Below, piece after piece: positions 32,845 through 40,386 of a DNA stretch of 47,851 nt. This stretch comes from CAZLQR01 sp964404095. GTDB lineage: Bacteria > Patescibacteriota > Microgenomatia > UBA1406 > GWC2-37-13. The stretch lies in NCBI GenBank assembly GCA_964404095.1, contig CAYOIN010000005.1:1-47851 (forward strand). Direction: 5' to 3'. The notes under the pieces were generated by a model. That model saw nothing but the letters and a program-made list of their open reading frames with translations. It ran no database searches and was not told the origin of the DNA. The position numbers and the translations under genes are program-made. The first letter of the stretch is position 1. Every line of letters begins with the position of its first letter.

Positions 32845-33725
32845 TTTGATGAATCAGACAACTGAAGATACGCAGCGTCAATCAAATTTTTATAGAGATA
32901 GAGCACATCGAGTGGTCCGGTTCCGTGCGGTGTCTGTGTGTACCAATCCGCAATCTGCTTCATCTCTTCTTCGTCATAATCTCCTTTTAGTTTCGACTGG
33001 TCTTTGCGAAGGCCGGTATTGATGAGAGAAACTCCCTTTTTAACCATCGATGCATCGAGGATCTTTTTTCCTACCGAGGTGATGATGATATCCGCTTCTT
33101 GGTAGTACTGACGAGGGTCGAAGGTACCACTATTGATGTTGATGAAGTTGATCCTAAATTCCTGCAGCGCTTTTGAAATTGCACTTCCTCCCGTTACTCC
33201 CCGCCCCACGAGCACGATCTTTTTGTGTTTAAGTTCTTGTTTGAAGAGCTGTTTGTCTTCCGTAGGATTTGGATATGCCGGCATTGTTGCGGTGGATGGT
33301 TGTGAGATGTACTTGAGTATATGGAGCACCACAAGACCGAGTGGCGGAAGATGGGGGGATTTAGGCCGATGTCCTTCAATGTCTTTAATCGCTGGAATAT
33401 AGTTGTAGAGCGTATCGCTCTGGAGTCTCGCCGGGAGTGGAAGTTGGATTATAACGCCGGTCGTGTCCGGTTGATGAGCGAGTTGTTTCAATGTCGATGC
33501 AAACTCGAGAAATGATGGTACTTTGTGAATATGGACGAACTCAAAGGTAATTCCAAGCTCCTTCGCGACCTTTTTTTTGATCGAGACAAAGGAGAGTTGT
33601 TCGGCTTCTGATCCAACGAGTATCGCAACGAGTTTCGGTGTTACGCCTCTTTTTTTTAGATCAGACACCTTCTTGATAAGGTCATGTTTGATGGAGGTGG
33701 CAAGTTCGCTACATGGAATTTTCAT
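32841..33725 (-). CDS. folD: Divergent FolD-like methylene-tetrahydrofolate dehydrogenase/cyclohydrolase
   Basis: 294 residues with the FolD architecture: KLVAILVGSEAEQLSFVSIKKK, GVIIQLPLP, KDIEGHRP, KKIVLVGRGVTGGSAI and HGTGPLDVLYL. Several signature residues differ. The catalytic Tyr (E. coli Tyr50) aligns with Phe46, while the Lys (Lys54) is kept as K50. The PCTP motif is absent (SPHLPPLG), the NADP loop reads GRGVTGG rather than GRS.IVG, and PGGVGPMT is HGTGPLD. The protein may be a weak bifunctional enzyme or have lost cyclohydrolase activity; Phe in place of Tyr impairs that reaction in studied homologues. A TGA-TATAAT extended -10 sits at 33747-33755. Confidence 0.85.
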   Translation of the reverse strand: MKIPCSELATSIKHDLIKKVSDLKKRGVTPKLVAILVGSEAEQLSFVSIKKKVAKELGITFEFVHIHKVPSFLEFASTLKQLAHQPDTTGVIIQLPLPARLQSDTLYNYIPAIKDIEGHRPKSPHLPPLGLVVLHILKYISQPSTATMPAYPNPTEDKQLFKQELKHKKIVLVGRGVTGGSAISKALQEFRINFININSGTFDPRQYYQEADIIITSVGKKILDASMVKKGVSLINTGLRKDQSKLKGDYDEEEMKQIADWYTQTPHGTGPLDVLYLYKNLIDAAYLQLSDSSK

Positions 33726-33746
33726 GACAGCTTGTTGTGAAGCTCT

Positions 33747-33755
33747 ATTATATCA
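33747..33755 (-). promoter_or_regulatory. Extended -10 promoter for folD
   Basis: Minus-strand TGA-TATAAT, a TGn extended -10, overlaps the gyrA stop codon. The leader to the folD ATG would be about 14 bases. An extended -10 can work without a good -35, and none is evident. Confidence 0.45.
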
Positions 33756-36278
33756 CACGAGCGCAGCTGTAGACACCTTATCCCCTGCCTGCGAGAATCT
33801 CATGAGAATAACTCCCTTCGCACTTCTCGATCGAGAAGGGATATCCTTTAACGGAATCTTTACGACCTGACCTTGACTGCTGGTAATAATCACTCCTTCA
33901 TCTCCCTGGTGGACAATCTCAACAAACGCAATCTTTCCCATCTTATCGTCGACCGATGCAACCTTGACGCCCTTCCCTGCACGATGCTGTCCCTTAAAGT
34001 TCGACAACTGTGTTTTTTTACCGATTCCCTTTTCACCGATAACAAAGAGATCCTGTTTGAATTCATCGGAGCCAAATGCATGCGCCGCAACAACCCCGTT
34101 GGTTTCCTCCAATGTAATCCCTTTCACCCCCATCGAGGAACGGCCGGTTGGTCGAATCTCGGACTCATTAAAGACAATGGCTTTCCCATCACGCGTGGTG
34201 AGAATGACATATTTTTTACCATCGGTGAGATTCACCCAGAGAAGCTCATCCCCGGCATCGAGTTTGATGGCAACGATGCCGTTTGCCCGAATATGAGCAA
34301 ACTGATCAAACGGTGTTTTCTTTACGGTTCCGTTCTTTGTCGACATGAGGACGAAGGTATTGCTGTTGAGTGGAGCATCTTTATCATAGGTCAGGAGCGA
34401 GGTGATCTTTTCCTCCGGACGGAGTGTTACGAGATTTGCGATCGCCTTTCCTTTTGAGGTACGAGTTCCCTGCGGTATCTCCCAGATTCTTGTCTGGAAC
34501 ACTCGACCTTGGTTTGAGAAGAACAAGATGTAGTCGTGTGCCATCGCCGGTTTCACAAACGCTACATTATCTGTCTCCTTCGTCTCGATTCCCATGACAC
34601 CTTTTCCTCCTCGATTCTGAACCTTGAAGGTTTCCTTTGCCACCTGTTTAATGTATCCCTCTTTGGTCATGACAACAATCACTTCCTTATTCTCAATAAG
34701 CTGCTCATCGGTGATCTCTCCTGGTTTCGCTTTGATTACCTTGGTTCGTCGATCATCACCATACTTCTGCTTCACCTCCGCAAGTTCATCCTTGATAACC
34801 TGCAGAATCTTAAACACATCGGTAAGCAGTCCGGTCAGATAGGTGATCAGTTTCTTGAGTTCTTTCAGTTCCTCTTCGATCTTCGATCGTTCTAGTCCGG
34901 TGAGTCGCTTCAGCTGCATGTCAAGAATTGCCTGTGACTGAATATCGGACAACTTGAACTTTGACATCAGCTTTTCCTTTGCCTCAGCCTCTGTTTTAGA
35001 TTTTTTAATGATGTCAACTACTTCATCGATATTGTCGAGTGCGATGAGATATCCTTCGAGAATATGTGCTCGTGCTTTTGCTTCCGCGAGTTCGTACTCA
35101 GATCGCTTGATGATGACGTCAACGCGGTGTCGTAGGTAGTGTTCTAGAATCTGCTTGAGACCGAGGGTTTGTGGAATGCCATCTACGAGTGCGACGATGT
35201 TGACCGGGAAGGTTGTCTGAAGCTCGGTGAATTTGAAGAGGTTATTGAGCACCTTCTTGTAGGAGGCATCGCGTTTTAGCTCGATGACAATACGGATACC
35301 GTCTCGATCGGATTCATCGCGCAGATCCGAGATACCAACGATTTTTTTATCGGTGACCAACGTTGCAATCTTTTCCACAAGGTTCGCCTTGTTTACCTGG
35401 TACGGTAGTTCGGTAACGACGATCGAGGTGCGGCCTCGGTCGAGTTCCTCTTCCTTCACAACTCCCCGGATCAGAATCTTACCTCGCCCGGTTGAGTAAA
35501 CTTCCTGAATTTCCTTCGCGCCATAGATTACACCGTGTGTTGGGAAGTCCGGACCCTTGACATACTCAAGCAACTCCTCAACCGTTGTGTTGTAGGTGAG
35601 ATGTTCTACCTCTTTCTTTGCATCACCTGATCGTTTCTTTGTGGTCTCGGCATTTTTCAGTGCCGCCTTGTCAATGCTGTAGGTGACCGCATCGATGAGT
35701 TCTGAGAGATTGTGTGGAGGGATCTTCGTTGCCATACCGACCGCAATTCCTTCTGCACCCATCAGGAGCAGATTCGGTAGCTTGGATGGAAGGTAGACCG
35801 GTTCCTTGAGCCGACCGTCAAAGTTGTCGGTGTAGGCTACCGTATCCTTCTCAATATCGAGCAGCATCTCTTCTGCTATCTTCGCAAGCTTCACCTCGGT
35901 ATACCTCATTGCAGCCGGCGGATCACCATCGATCGATCCAAAGTTACCCTGTCCTTTCACGAGCGGATACCGCATGGTAAACTCCTGCGCCATACGTGCG
36001 AGCGCCTCATAGACCGGCGCATCTCCGTGTGGATGATACTTGCCAAGAACCTCACCGACAACGGTCGCTGATTTCGAAAATCGTGCGCTGAATGATAGTC
36101 CGAGCTTATGCATCGCATAGAGAATGCGACGATGAACCGGCTTAAGACCATCTCTTACATCTGGAAGTGCGCGCGATACAATAACAGACATTGCATAATC
36201 CAGATACGCTCGCTTCATTTCCGAAACGATCTCCGCGGTCTGAATGCCTTTCTGAATGGTTGTATCGCTATCGCTCAT
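33753..36278 (-). CDS. gyrA: DNA gyrase subunit A
   Basis: 841 residues. Catalytic Tyr126 in AAMRYTEVKL (E. coli Tyr122), RALPDVRDGLKPVHRRILY, YHPHGDAPVYEALARMAQ and the GyrA box QNRGGKG (one change from QRRGGKG), which marks gyrase rather than topoisomerase IV and implies negative supercoiling. The residues equivalent to E. coli Ser83 and Asp87 are Ala87 and Glu91. Six beta-pinwheel repeats make up the C terminus. Encoded in the order gyrB-ppa-gyrA, with 11 bases after ppa. Confidence 0.97.
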   Translation of the reverse strand: MSDSDTTIQKGIQTAEIVSEMKRAYLDYAMSVIVSRALPDVRDGLKPVHRRILYAMHKLGLSFSARFSKSATVVGEVLGKYHPHGDAPVYEALARMAQEFTMRYPLVKGQGNFGSIDGDPPAAMRYTEVKLAKIAEEMLLDIEKDTVAYTDNFDGRLKEPVYLPSKLPNLLLMGAEGIAVGMATKIPPHNLSELIDAVTYSIDKAALKNAETTKKRSGDAKKEVEHLTYNTTVEELLEYVKGPDFPTHGVIYGAKEIQEVYSTGRGKILIRGVVKEEELDRGRTSIVVTELPYQVNKANLVEKIATLVTDKKIVGISDLRDESDRDGIRIVIELKRDASYKKVLNNLFKFTELQTTFPVNIVALVDGIPQTLGLKQILEHYLRHRVDVIIKRSEYELAEAKARAHILEGYLIALDNIDEVVDIIKKSKTEAEAKEKLMSKFKLSDIQSQAILDMQLKRLTGLERSKIEEELKELKKLITYLTGLLTDVFKILQVIKDELAEVKQKYGDDRRTKVIKAKPGEITDEQLIENKEVIVVMTKEGYIKQVAKETFKVQNRGGKGVMGIETKETDNVAFVKPAMAHDYILFFSNQGRVFQTRIWEIPQGTRTSKGKAIANLVTLRPEEKITSLLTYDKDAPLNSNTFVLMSTKNGTVKKTPFDQFAHIRANGIVAIKLDAGDELLWVNLTDGKKYVILTTRDGKAIVFNESEIRPTGRSSMGVKGITLEETNGVVAAHAFGSDEFKQDLFVIGEKGIGKKTQLSNFKGQHRAGKGVKVASVDDKMGKIAFVEIVHQGDEGVIITSSQGQVVKIPLKDIPSRSRSAKGVILMRFSQAGDKVSTAALV

Positions 36279-36289
36279 AGTTCAGCTCG

Positions 36290-36808
36290 TTACTGTATTA
36301 ATGATTTTTGCACCACCTTGAGTGCTTCCTCGACTCCAAGAAAGTCCTTGGTCTTCACCCATTTATTGGGTTCAAGATCCTTATAGTGATCAAAGTAATG
36401 TTTAATTTTTTTCTTCGTGATCTCATCAAGTTGATCAACCGAGTCAATATGTGCATGAAATGGGTCAGCTTTCTTTGATGGAAGCGCGATGATCTTGGTA
36501 TCAACTCCCGCTTCATCTTCCATTTCAAGCATGCCAATTACACGTGCTTCAATGCCAACGCCTGGATGGAGTGGCTGTGGCGTCAGAACAAGCGCGTCAA
36601 GCGGATCGCCGTCCTCGCCATGAGTTCCGGGAATAAATCCATAGTTCGCCGGGAAACCCATGGTGGTATAGGCAAATCGGTCCACCATTACCAGTTCGGT
36701 TTCTTTATCTACTTCGTACTTGATAAAGGCCCCTTCTGGAATCTCAACAACAACTAACACCTCACCTTTTTCAGGATTTTTTCCTGCAGTCAGTTTTGAT
36801 AGGTTCAT
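36290..36808 (-). CDS. ppa: Inorganic pyrophosphatase (family I)
   Basis: 172 residues from ATG 36806-36808 (MNLSKLTAGK); a start at 36844 would overlap the gyrB stop and adds residues not seen in the family. Signature DGDPLD (the D-x-D-P-x-D metal site), VVVEIPEGAFIKYEVDKE, FPANYGFIPGT and HYKDLEPNKWVK are all present. It hydrolyses pyrophosphate released by polymerases and sugar-nucleotide synthesis. Placement between gyrB and gyrA is unusual compared with most bacteria. Confidence 0.96.
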   Translation of the reverse strand: MNLSKLTAGKNPEKGEVLVVVEIPEGAFIKYEVDKETELVMVDRFAYTTMGFPANYGFIPGTHGEDGDPLDALVLTPQPLHPGVGIEARVIGMLEMEDEAGVDTKIIALPSKKADPFHAHIDSVDQLDEITKKKIKHYFDHYKDLEPNKWVKTKDFLGVEEALKVVQKSLIQ

Positions 36809-36833
36809 ATAATTTTGTATCAATTTGTAACGA

Positions 36834-38756
36834 TTAGATATCAAGATTGGCTAACTTTGCATGAGTCACAATGAATTTTTTTCGTGGTGGTACCTCATCA
36901 CCCATCAACATGGTAAATACATGATCTGCTTCCTGAGCGTCCTCGATCTGAACCTGCTTCAGAATTCTGTTGTCTGGGTTCATTGTCGTTTCCCATAGCT
37001 GTTCGGCATTCATTTCTCCTAATCCTTTATATCGTTGCACAGTTGGATTTCCGCCCATTCGCTGAATTGCACTGTCACGCTGCTCAACCGTAAAGGCATA
37101 CTCAACCTTCTTGCCGAAGTGTACCTTGAACAACGGAGGCTGTGCAATGTAGAGATGTCCTTTTGCAATGATGTCAGGGAGGTGTCGGAAGAAAAATGTC
37201 AGTAAGAGTGTGCGGATATGCTCGCCGTCGACATCTGCGTCGGTCATGATAGCAATTTTGTGGTAGCGGAGTTTTTGGTAGTCGATATTTTCACCGATAC
37301 CCATTCCAAGCGCAATGACGAGATCCTTCAGCTCCTTAAATGAGAGTACTTTATCGAGGTATGCCCGCTCGGTATTTAGCACCTTTCCTCGAAGTGGCAG
37401 AATTGCCTGAAACTTTCGATTTCGACCTTGCTTTGCTGTACCACCTGCCGAGTTACCCTCGACCAAGAACAGTTCGGAGAGTGCGGGGTCTTTTTCTGAG
37501 CAGTCCGCAAGTTTTCCGGGGAGGGTTGCGCCTTCGAGTGCGCCCTTTCGCAACACTGCTTCCTTTGCCGCCTTTGCCGCAAGTCGTGCCTTTTGCGCAA
37601 GAATAATGCGTGCCACAATGTCGCGAGCGACGCGGGGGTTTTCCTCAAAGAACACATCGAGGTGTTCGCCAACAAGCTGTTGAACCAGCGTCTGCACCTC
37701 AGAATTACCAAGTTTCGTTTTGGTCTGACCTTCAAACTGAAGGTTTGTTGAAGGCATCTTTACATACACGATCGCGGAGAGTCCTTCCTTGGTATCTTCA
37801 CCGGTGATCGCATCTTTCAGATCCTTTTCGCTGAGTATGCTTTTTGCATAACTGTTGATCGATTTGGTGAGTGCGATTCTGAATCCGGTAAGATGCGTGC
37901 CACCCTCATGCGTGTTAATGACGTTGACAAACGACATCACATGCTCGTTGATCGAGTCATTGTACTGAATGGCGACCTCGACTTCCTTATCATCGACCTG
38001 TCGTTTGAACGAGATTGGGTCATGAACGGTTTTTTTACCTCGATTGATATCTCGAAGGAGCGAGAGAATACCACCATCAAAGTAGTACGCAACCTTATCA
38101 CCAGACTTTTTATTCTCAACCCTGAACGATACTTTGTTAATAAGATACGCGCGTTCCTTTACCTGCTTTTTGAAGTTGTTGTAGTGGATCTCAATAGTTT
38201 CTTTAAAGATCTCCGCATCGGGTAGGAACGACACCGCTGTTCCATGTTCGAACGGAAACTTCAACTGTGACTCCTTCACCTTTTTGACAGGACCGAGCGG
38301 TATACCTCGTCGATACTCCTGACGATAGATGCCACCATCGCGCTTCACTTCGACGATGACATGCTCTGAAAGAGCATTGACTACCGAAGCACCGACACCG
38401 TGGAGTCCACCCGAAACTTTGTACGCTGACGTGGTGAACTTGCCTCCTGCATGGAGCTTGGTCATAACAAGCTCAAGCGCCGAGGTCTTATATTTTGCAT
38501 TGGTTTCAACCGGAATTCCGCGGCCGTCGTCGAAGACGGTCAGATAGTTGTCTGCACCGATAGTGACAAAGATATTTTTACAGTACCCCGCAAGCGATTC
38601 ATCAATTGCGTTGTCAAGAATTTCCTGAAGGCAGTGATTCACACCTGCCTGTGAAGTTGATCCGATATACATGCCGGGGCGCTTTCGCACAGGCTCCAAC
38701 CCCTCTAAAACAACGATCGACTCTGCGCTGTAACCGGCCTTCGACTGCTTTGACAT
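36834..38756 (-). CDS. gyrB: DNA gyrase subunit B
   Basis: 640 residues, the short form without the E. coli-type insert. ATPase motifs EILDNAIDESLAG, DDGRGIPVE and GGLHGVGASVVNALS; Toprim domain LVEGNSAGGTAKQGRNRK and MTDADVDGEHIRTLLL. The Toprim EGDSAGG motif has Asn435 for the first Asp (E. coli Asp426), and the following LKGK is LRGK. The downstream gyrase motif QRYKGLGEMNAEQLWETTM is intact. The start lies 8 bases after a TACAAT -10 whose -35 is in a palindrome. Confidence 0.97.
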   Translation of the reverse strand: MSKQSKAGYSAESIVVLEGLEPVRKRPGMYIGSTSQAGVNHCLQEILDNAIDESLAGYCKNIFVTIGADNYLTVFDDGRGIPVETNAKYKTSALELVMTKLHAGGKFTTSAYKVSGGLHGVGASVVNALSEHVIVEVKRDGGIYRQEYRRGIPLGPVKKVKESQLKFPFEHGTAVSFLPDAEIFKETIEIHYNNFKKQVKERAYLINKVSFRVENKKSGDKVAYYFDGGILSLLRDINRGKKTVHDPISFKRQVDDKEVEVAIQYNDSINEHVMSFVNVINTHEGGTHLTGFRIALTKSINSYAKSILSEKDLKDAITGEDTKEGLSAIVYVKMPSTNLQFEGQTKTKLGNSEVQTLVQQLVGEHLDVFFEENPRVARDIVARIILAQKARLAAKAAKEAVLRKGALEGATLPGKLADCSEKDPALSELFLVEGNSAGGTAKQGRNRKFQAILPLRGKVLNTERAYLDKVLSFKELKDLVIALGMGIGENIDYQKLRYHKIAIMTDADVDGEHIRTLLLTFFFRHLPDIIAKGHLYIAQPPLFKVHFGKKVEYAFTVEQRDSAIQRMGGNPTVQRYKGLGEMNAEQLWETTMNPDNRILKQVQIEDAQEADHVFTMLMGDEVPPRKKFIVTHAKLANLDI

Positions 38757-38764
38757 GTCCTATC

Positions 38765-38796
38765 ATTGTACAAGATTTTTTGTGGCTAGTCTAGCC
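38765..38796 (-). promoter_or_regulatory. gyrB promoter with a palindrome over the -35
   Basis: On the minus strand TAGACT (38788-38793, 4 of 6 to the -35 consensus) is separated by exactly 17 bases from TACAAT (38765-38770, 5 of 6 to the -10), and the ATG follows after 8 bases. GGCTAG-T-CTAGCC at 38784-38796 is a perfect 13-base palindrome covering the -35, so it could be an operator. Confidence 0.55.
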
Positions 38797-38804
38797 TAAA
38801 TTAC

Positions 38805-38830
38805 GAAAAACCCCGCCGTGTGGCGGGGTT
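38805..38830 (-). terminator. Rho-independent terminator of rplJ-rplL
   Basis: AACCCCGCC (38809-38817), loop GTGT, GGCGGGGTT (38822-38830): a 9-base-pair GC-rich stem. On the minus strand the stem is followed by a TTTTT run, so it ends the rplL transcript about 50 bases past its stop codon and isolates it from gyrB. Confidence 0.9.
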
Positions 38831-38848
38831 TATTATTGACGATGTTAG

Positions 38849-38869
38849 ATCCTGGATCGAGTCCAGGAT
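38849..38869. repeat. Second hairpin between rplL and its terminator
   Basis: ATCCTGGA (38849-38856) and TCCAGGAT (38862-38869) form a perfect 8-base-pair stem with a 5-base loop, in the rplL 3' untranslated region. It has no T run, so it is not itself a terminator; it may protect the mRNA end or be a processing site. Confidence 0.6.
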
Positions 38870-38881
38870 GGAGCTGAAATG

Positions 38882-39271
38882 TTATTTCAATTCCACCTTT
38901 GCACCTGCTGCTTCGAGTTTTTTCTTCGCCTCTTCTGCAACTTCCTTCTTTACGTCTTTCAAAAGTTCTTGTGGTGCTGATTCTGCTACTTTCTTTGCCT
39001 CCATTAATCCGAGTTGTGGATTAATCTCTCGCACTGCTTTAATTACACCAAGTTTGTTGTCTCCTGATGCTGCAAGCACGACGGTAAAGGAAGTTTTCTC
39101 CTCAGCTGGTTCGCCAGCTGCTGCGCCTGCTGCTGCGGGTGCTGCTACTGCTGCCATTGCGGTGACACCAAACTTCTCTTCAAGATACGAAGCGAGTTCT
39201 GCCACTTCAACAACGGTAAGCCCTTCAATCTGCTCTGCGATTTTCTGAGTTTTTTCTGATAATTCTGCCAT
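38882..39271 (-). CDS. rplL: Ribosomal protein bL12 (L7/L12)
   Basis: 129 residues from ATG 39269-39271 (MAELSEKTQK). AGGAGGTG at 39281-39288 is a strong Shine-Dalgarno 9-11 bases upstream and decides this start over the GTG at 39283. N-terminal dimerisation helices, an Ala-rich hinge (about 41-56), and the C-terminal domain with GDNKLGVIKAVREI and LGLMEAKKVAESAP that recruits translation factors. One of the few genes here with a clear Shine-Dalgarno, as expected for a protein needed in several copies per ribosome. Confidence 0.97.
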   Translation of the reverse strand: MAELSEKTQKIAEQIEGLTVVEVAELASYLEEKFGVTAMAAVAAPAAAGAAAGEPAEEKTSFTVVLAASGDNKLGVIKAVREINPQLGLMEAKKVAESAPQELLKDVKKEVAEEAKKKLEAAGAKVELK

Positions 39272-39311
39272 GAAACGTGTCACCTCCTATCTTTTCGTTA
39301 TGCCCAATCGG

Positions 39312-39364
39312 TCATTACGTATTTCGGATCACGAACTGAATGCGTAATACGTAGTTCGTAATGA
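39312..39364. repeat. Nested inverted repeats in the rplJ-rplL spacer
   Basis: The 100-base spacer contains three perfect stems: TCATTACG (39312-39319) with CGTAATGA (39357-39364), ACGTATT (39317-39323) with AATACGT (39346-39352), and ACGAACT (39331-39337) with AGTTCGT (39353-39359). The stems partly compete. This could be an attenuator adjusting the L10:L12 ratio, or a copy of a dispersed palindromic element; one copy cannot decide. Confidence 0.7.
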
Positions 39365-39371
39365 ACGATGA

Positions 39372-39911
39372 TTAGTTTGCCTGTTTGCTTCGTTCTTTGA
39401 GAACGAGAGTTAACTTCGTAATATTAAACTTCAGTGCGTAAACAAGCTTGCTTGACGGTGACTTGAGTCCACCAATAACCTTCGCGATGAGTTCGTCCTT
39501 TCCTGGGAGCGTCGCGATCTTTTGAAGTTCGGGCGCAAGATAAATCGTGTTATCAAGGACACCGGCCTTAAATGAAAGCGTGCTGTCTTTCTTTGCGAAG
39601 GTGTGAAATGCCTTGAGGCCTTTTGCATAGTCCTCCCCAAGGGTGAGAACTGCGGTGCTCTCCTTCATTGGAAACGCTTTGCTAATCAGGTCCTTGAGTT
39701 CAGCACGCGACTGAGACTGTGACTCAAGGGACTTCTGCATTAAGGTATTCTTTACAACGCGAATCTTCGCAGCAGAATCTTTGAGGCTTCGACGAAGCTC
39801 TTCAAGCGATTTATGCGTAGTTTTTTCGTACTTAATGAGAGCGAAATGGGGCGCATTCGAGAGAAGTGCATTGAGCTCCTCTACCTGTGTTTTTTTTGCT
39901 AGGTTTGCCAT
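39372..39911 (-). CDS. rplJ: Ribosomal protein uL10
   Basis: 179 residues. ANLAKKTQVEELNALLSNAP, then HFALIKYEKTTHKSLEELRRSLKD, KIRVVKNTLMQKSL and a C-terminal helix that holds L12 dimers. L10 forms the base of the ribosomal stalk. It is the first gene of a two-gene operon with rplL, with a well-formed promoter and structured leader upstream; rplK and rplA are not adjacent. Confidence 0.95.
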   Translation of the reverse strand: MANLAKKTQVEELNALLSNAPHFALIKYEKTTHKSLEELRRSLKDSAAKIRVVKNTLMQKSLESQSQSRAELKDLISKAFPMKESTAVLTLGEDYAKGLKAFHTFAKKDSTLSFKAGVLDNTIYLAPELQKIATLPGKDELIAKVIGGLKSPSSKLVYALKFNITKLTLVLKERSKQAN

Positions 39912-39914
39912 AGT

Positions 39915-39975
39915 TTTACTATTCGGGGAGTCGATCTTACGTCCTTTCGGACAGCCCGAGGTCTTTGTAAAAGTG
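39915..39975 (-). promoter_or_regulatory. L10 leader-like mRNA structure
   Basis: The ~60-base leader of rplJ can form an outer TCGGG/CCCGA stem enclosing a GTCC-GAAA-GGAC hairpin with a GNRA tetraloop (39941-39952), separated by a GTAAGATCGACT internal strand. This resembles the L10 leader, where L10-L12 binds its own mRNA through a mimic of the 23S site and represses translation. Recognition is by general layout and position only. Confidence 0.55.
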
Positions 39976-39981
39976 AATCTT

Positions 39982-40010
39982 ATTATATCCTACAATGCCG
40001 TTCGTATCAA
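39982..40010 (-). promoter_or_regulatory. Sigma-70-type promoter of rplJ-rplL
   Basis: Minus-strand TTGATA (40005-40010, 5 of 6), a 17-base spacer and perfect TATAAT (39982-39987). It is the best promoter in the window; the start of transcription is expected near 39975, giving the structured leader. Confidence 0.85.
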
Positions 40011-40038
40011 CTGTAGCGATGTAGGATCTGCTCGATGA

Positions 40039-40335
40039 TTAGAGTTCGCCAAGGAGCTCTTTCAACGATTTCGGTTCATTTTCGCTCGATTTACCCTTCT
40101 TCTTGGACTTTCCACCCATCTGTGACTGCATCGACTGAGCAAGTTGCTGTTTCTTGTGGAAGCTCTCTACTCTACCCTTGGTATCGATGAATTTATGTTC
40201 ACCAGTGAAGTATGGATGGCATTTCGCACATACATCGATTGTGATTGATGGTTTCAGCGACTTTGTTTTGAATGTATTTCCACAGGAACAGAGCACGGTC
40301 GACTCAATATACTGTGGATGAATTGATACTTGCAT
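40039..40335 (-). CDS. rpmE: Ribosomal protein bL31, with C-terminal extension
   Basis: 98 residues from ATG 40333-40335 (MQVSIHPQYIEST); a longer frame lies within the NUDIX gene. It is the zinc form: CSCGNTF and CAKCHPYFTG supply the cysteines. HKFIDTKGRVESF is the family core end. A further ~27 residues, rich in Lys and Ser and ending in KSLKELLGEL, make it longer than the usual ~70. A TATAAT (40381-40386) overlapping the upstream stop gives a ~40-base leader. Confidence 0.93.
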   Translation of the reverse strand: MQVSIHPQYIESTVLCSCGNTFKTKSLKPSITIDVCAKCHPYFTGEHKFIDTKGRVESFHKKQQLAQSMQSQMGGKSKKKGKSSENEPKSLKELLGEL

Positions 40336-40380
40336 AGCTCTTAGCAACGCGAAACGAATAATCGGTAACGCGAGATAACA

Positions 40381-40386
40381 ATTATA
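40381..40386 (-). promoter_or_regulatory. -10-like TATAAT for rpmE
   Basis: Perfect TATAAT on the minus strand, overlapping the TAA stop of the NUDIX gene, 45 bases before the bL31 ATG. The resulting leader of about 38 bases contains direct AACGCG repeats but no clear Shine-Dalgarno. Confidence 0.4.

Noticed and set aside
33873..34457. 194-codon plus-strand open frame antisense to gyrA
   Set aside because: No recognisable motifs and wholly within gyrA, whose protein is conserved over the same bases.
33753..38756. Replication origin near gyrB/gyrA
   Set aside because: No dnaA, dnaN or recF and no cluster of DnaA-box-like sequences was seen.
38820..39248. 142-codon Ser/Ala/Phe-rich plus-strand frame over rplL
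   Set aside because: Composition is the mirror image of the Ala/Glu/Lys-rich L12 coding sequence, and it starts inside the rplL terminator.
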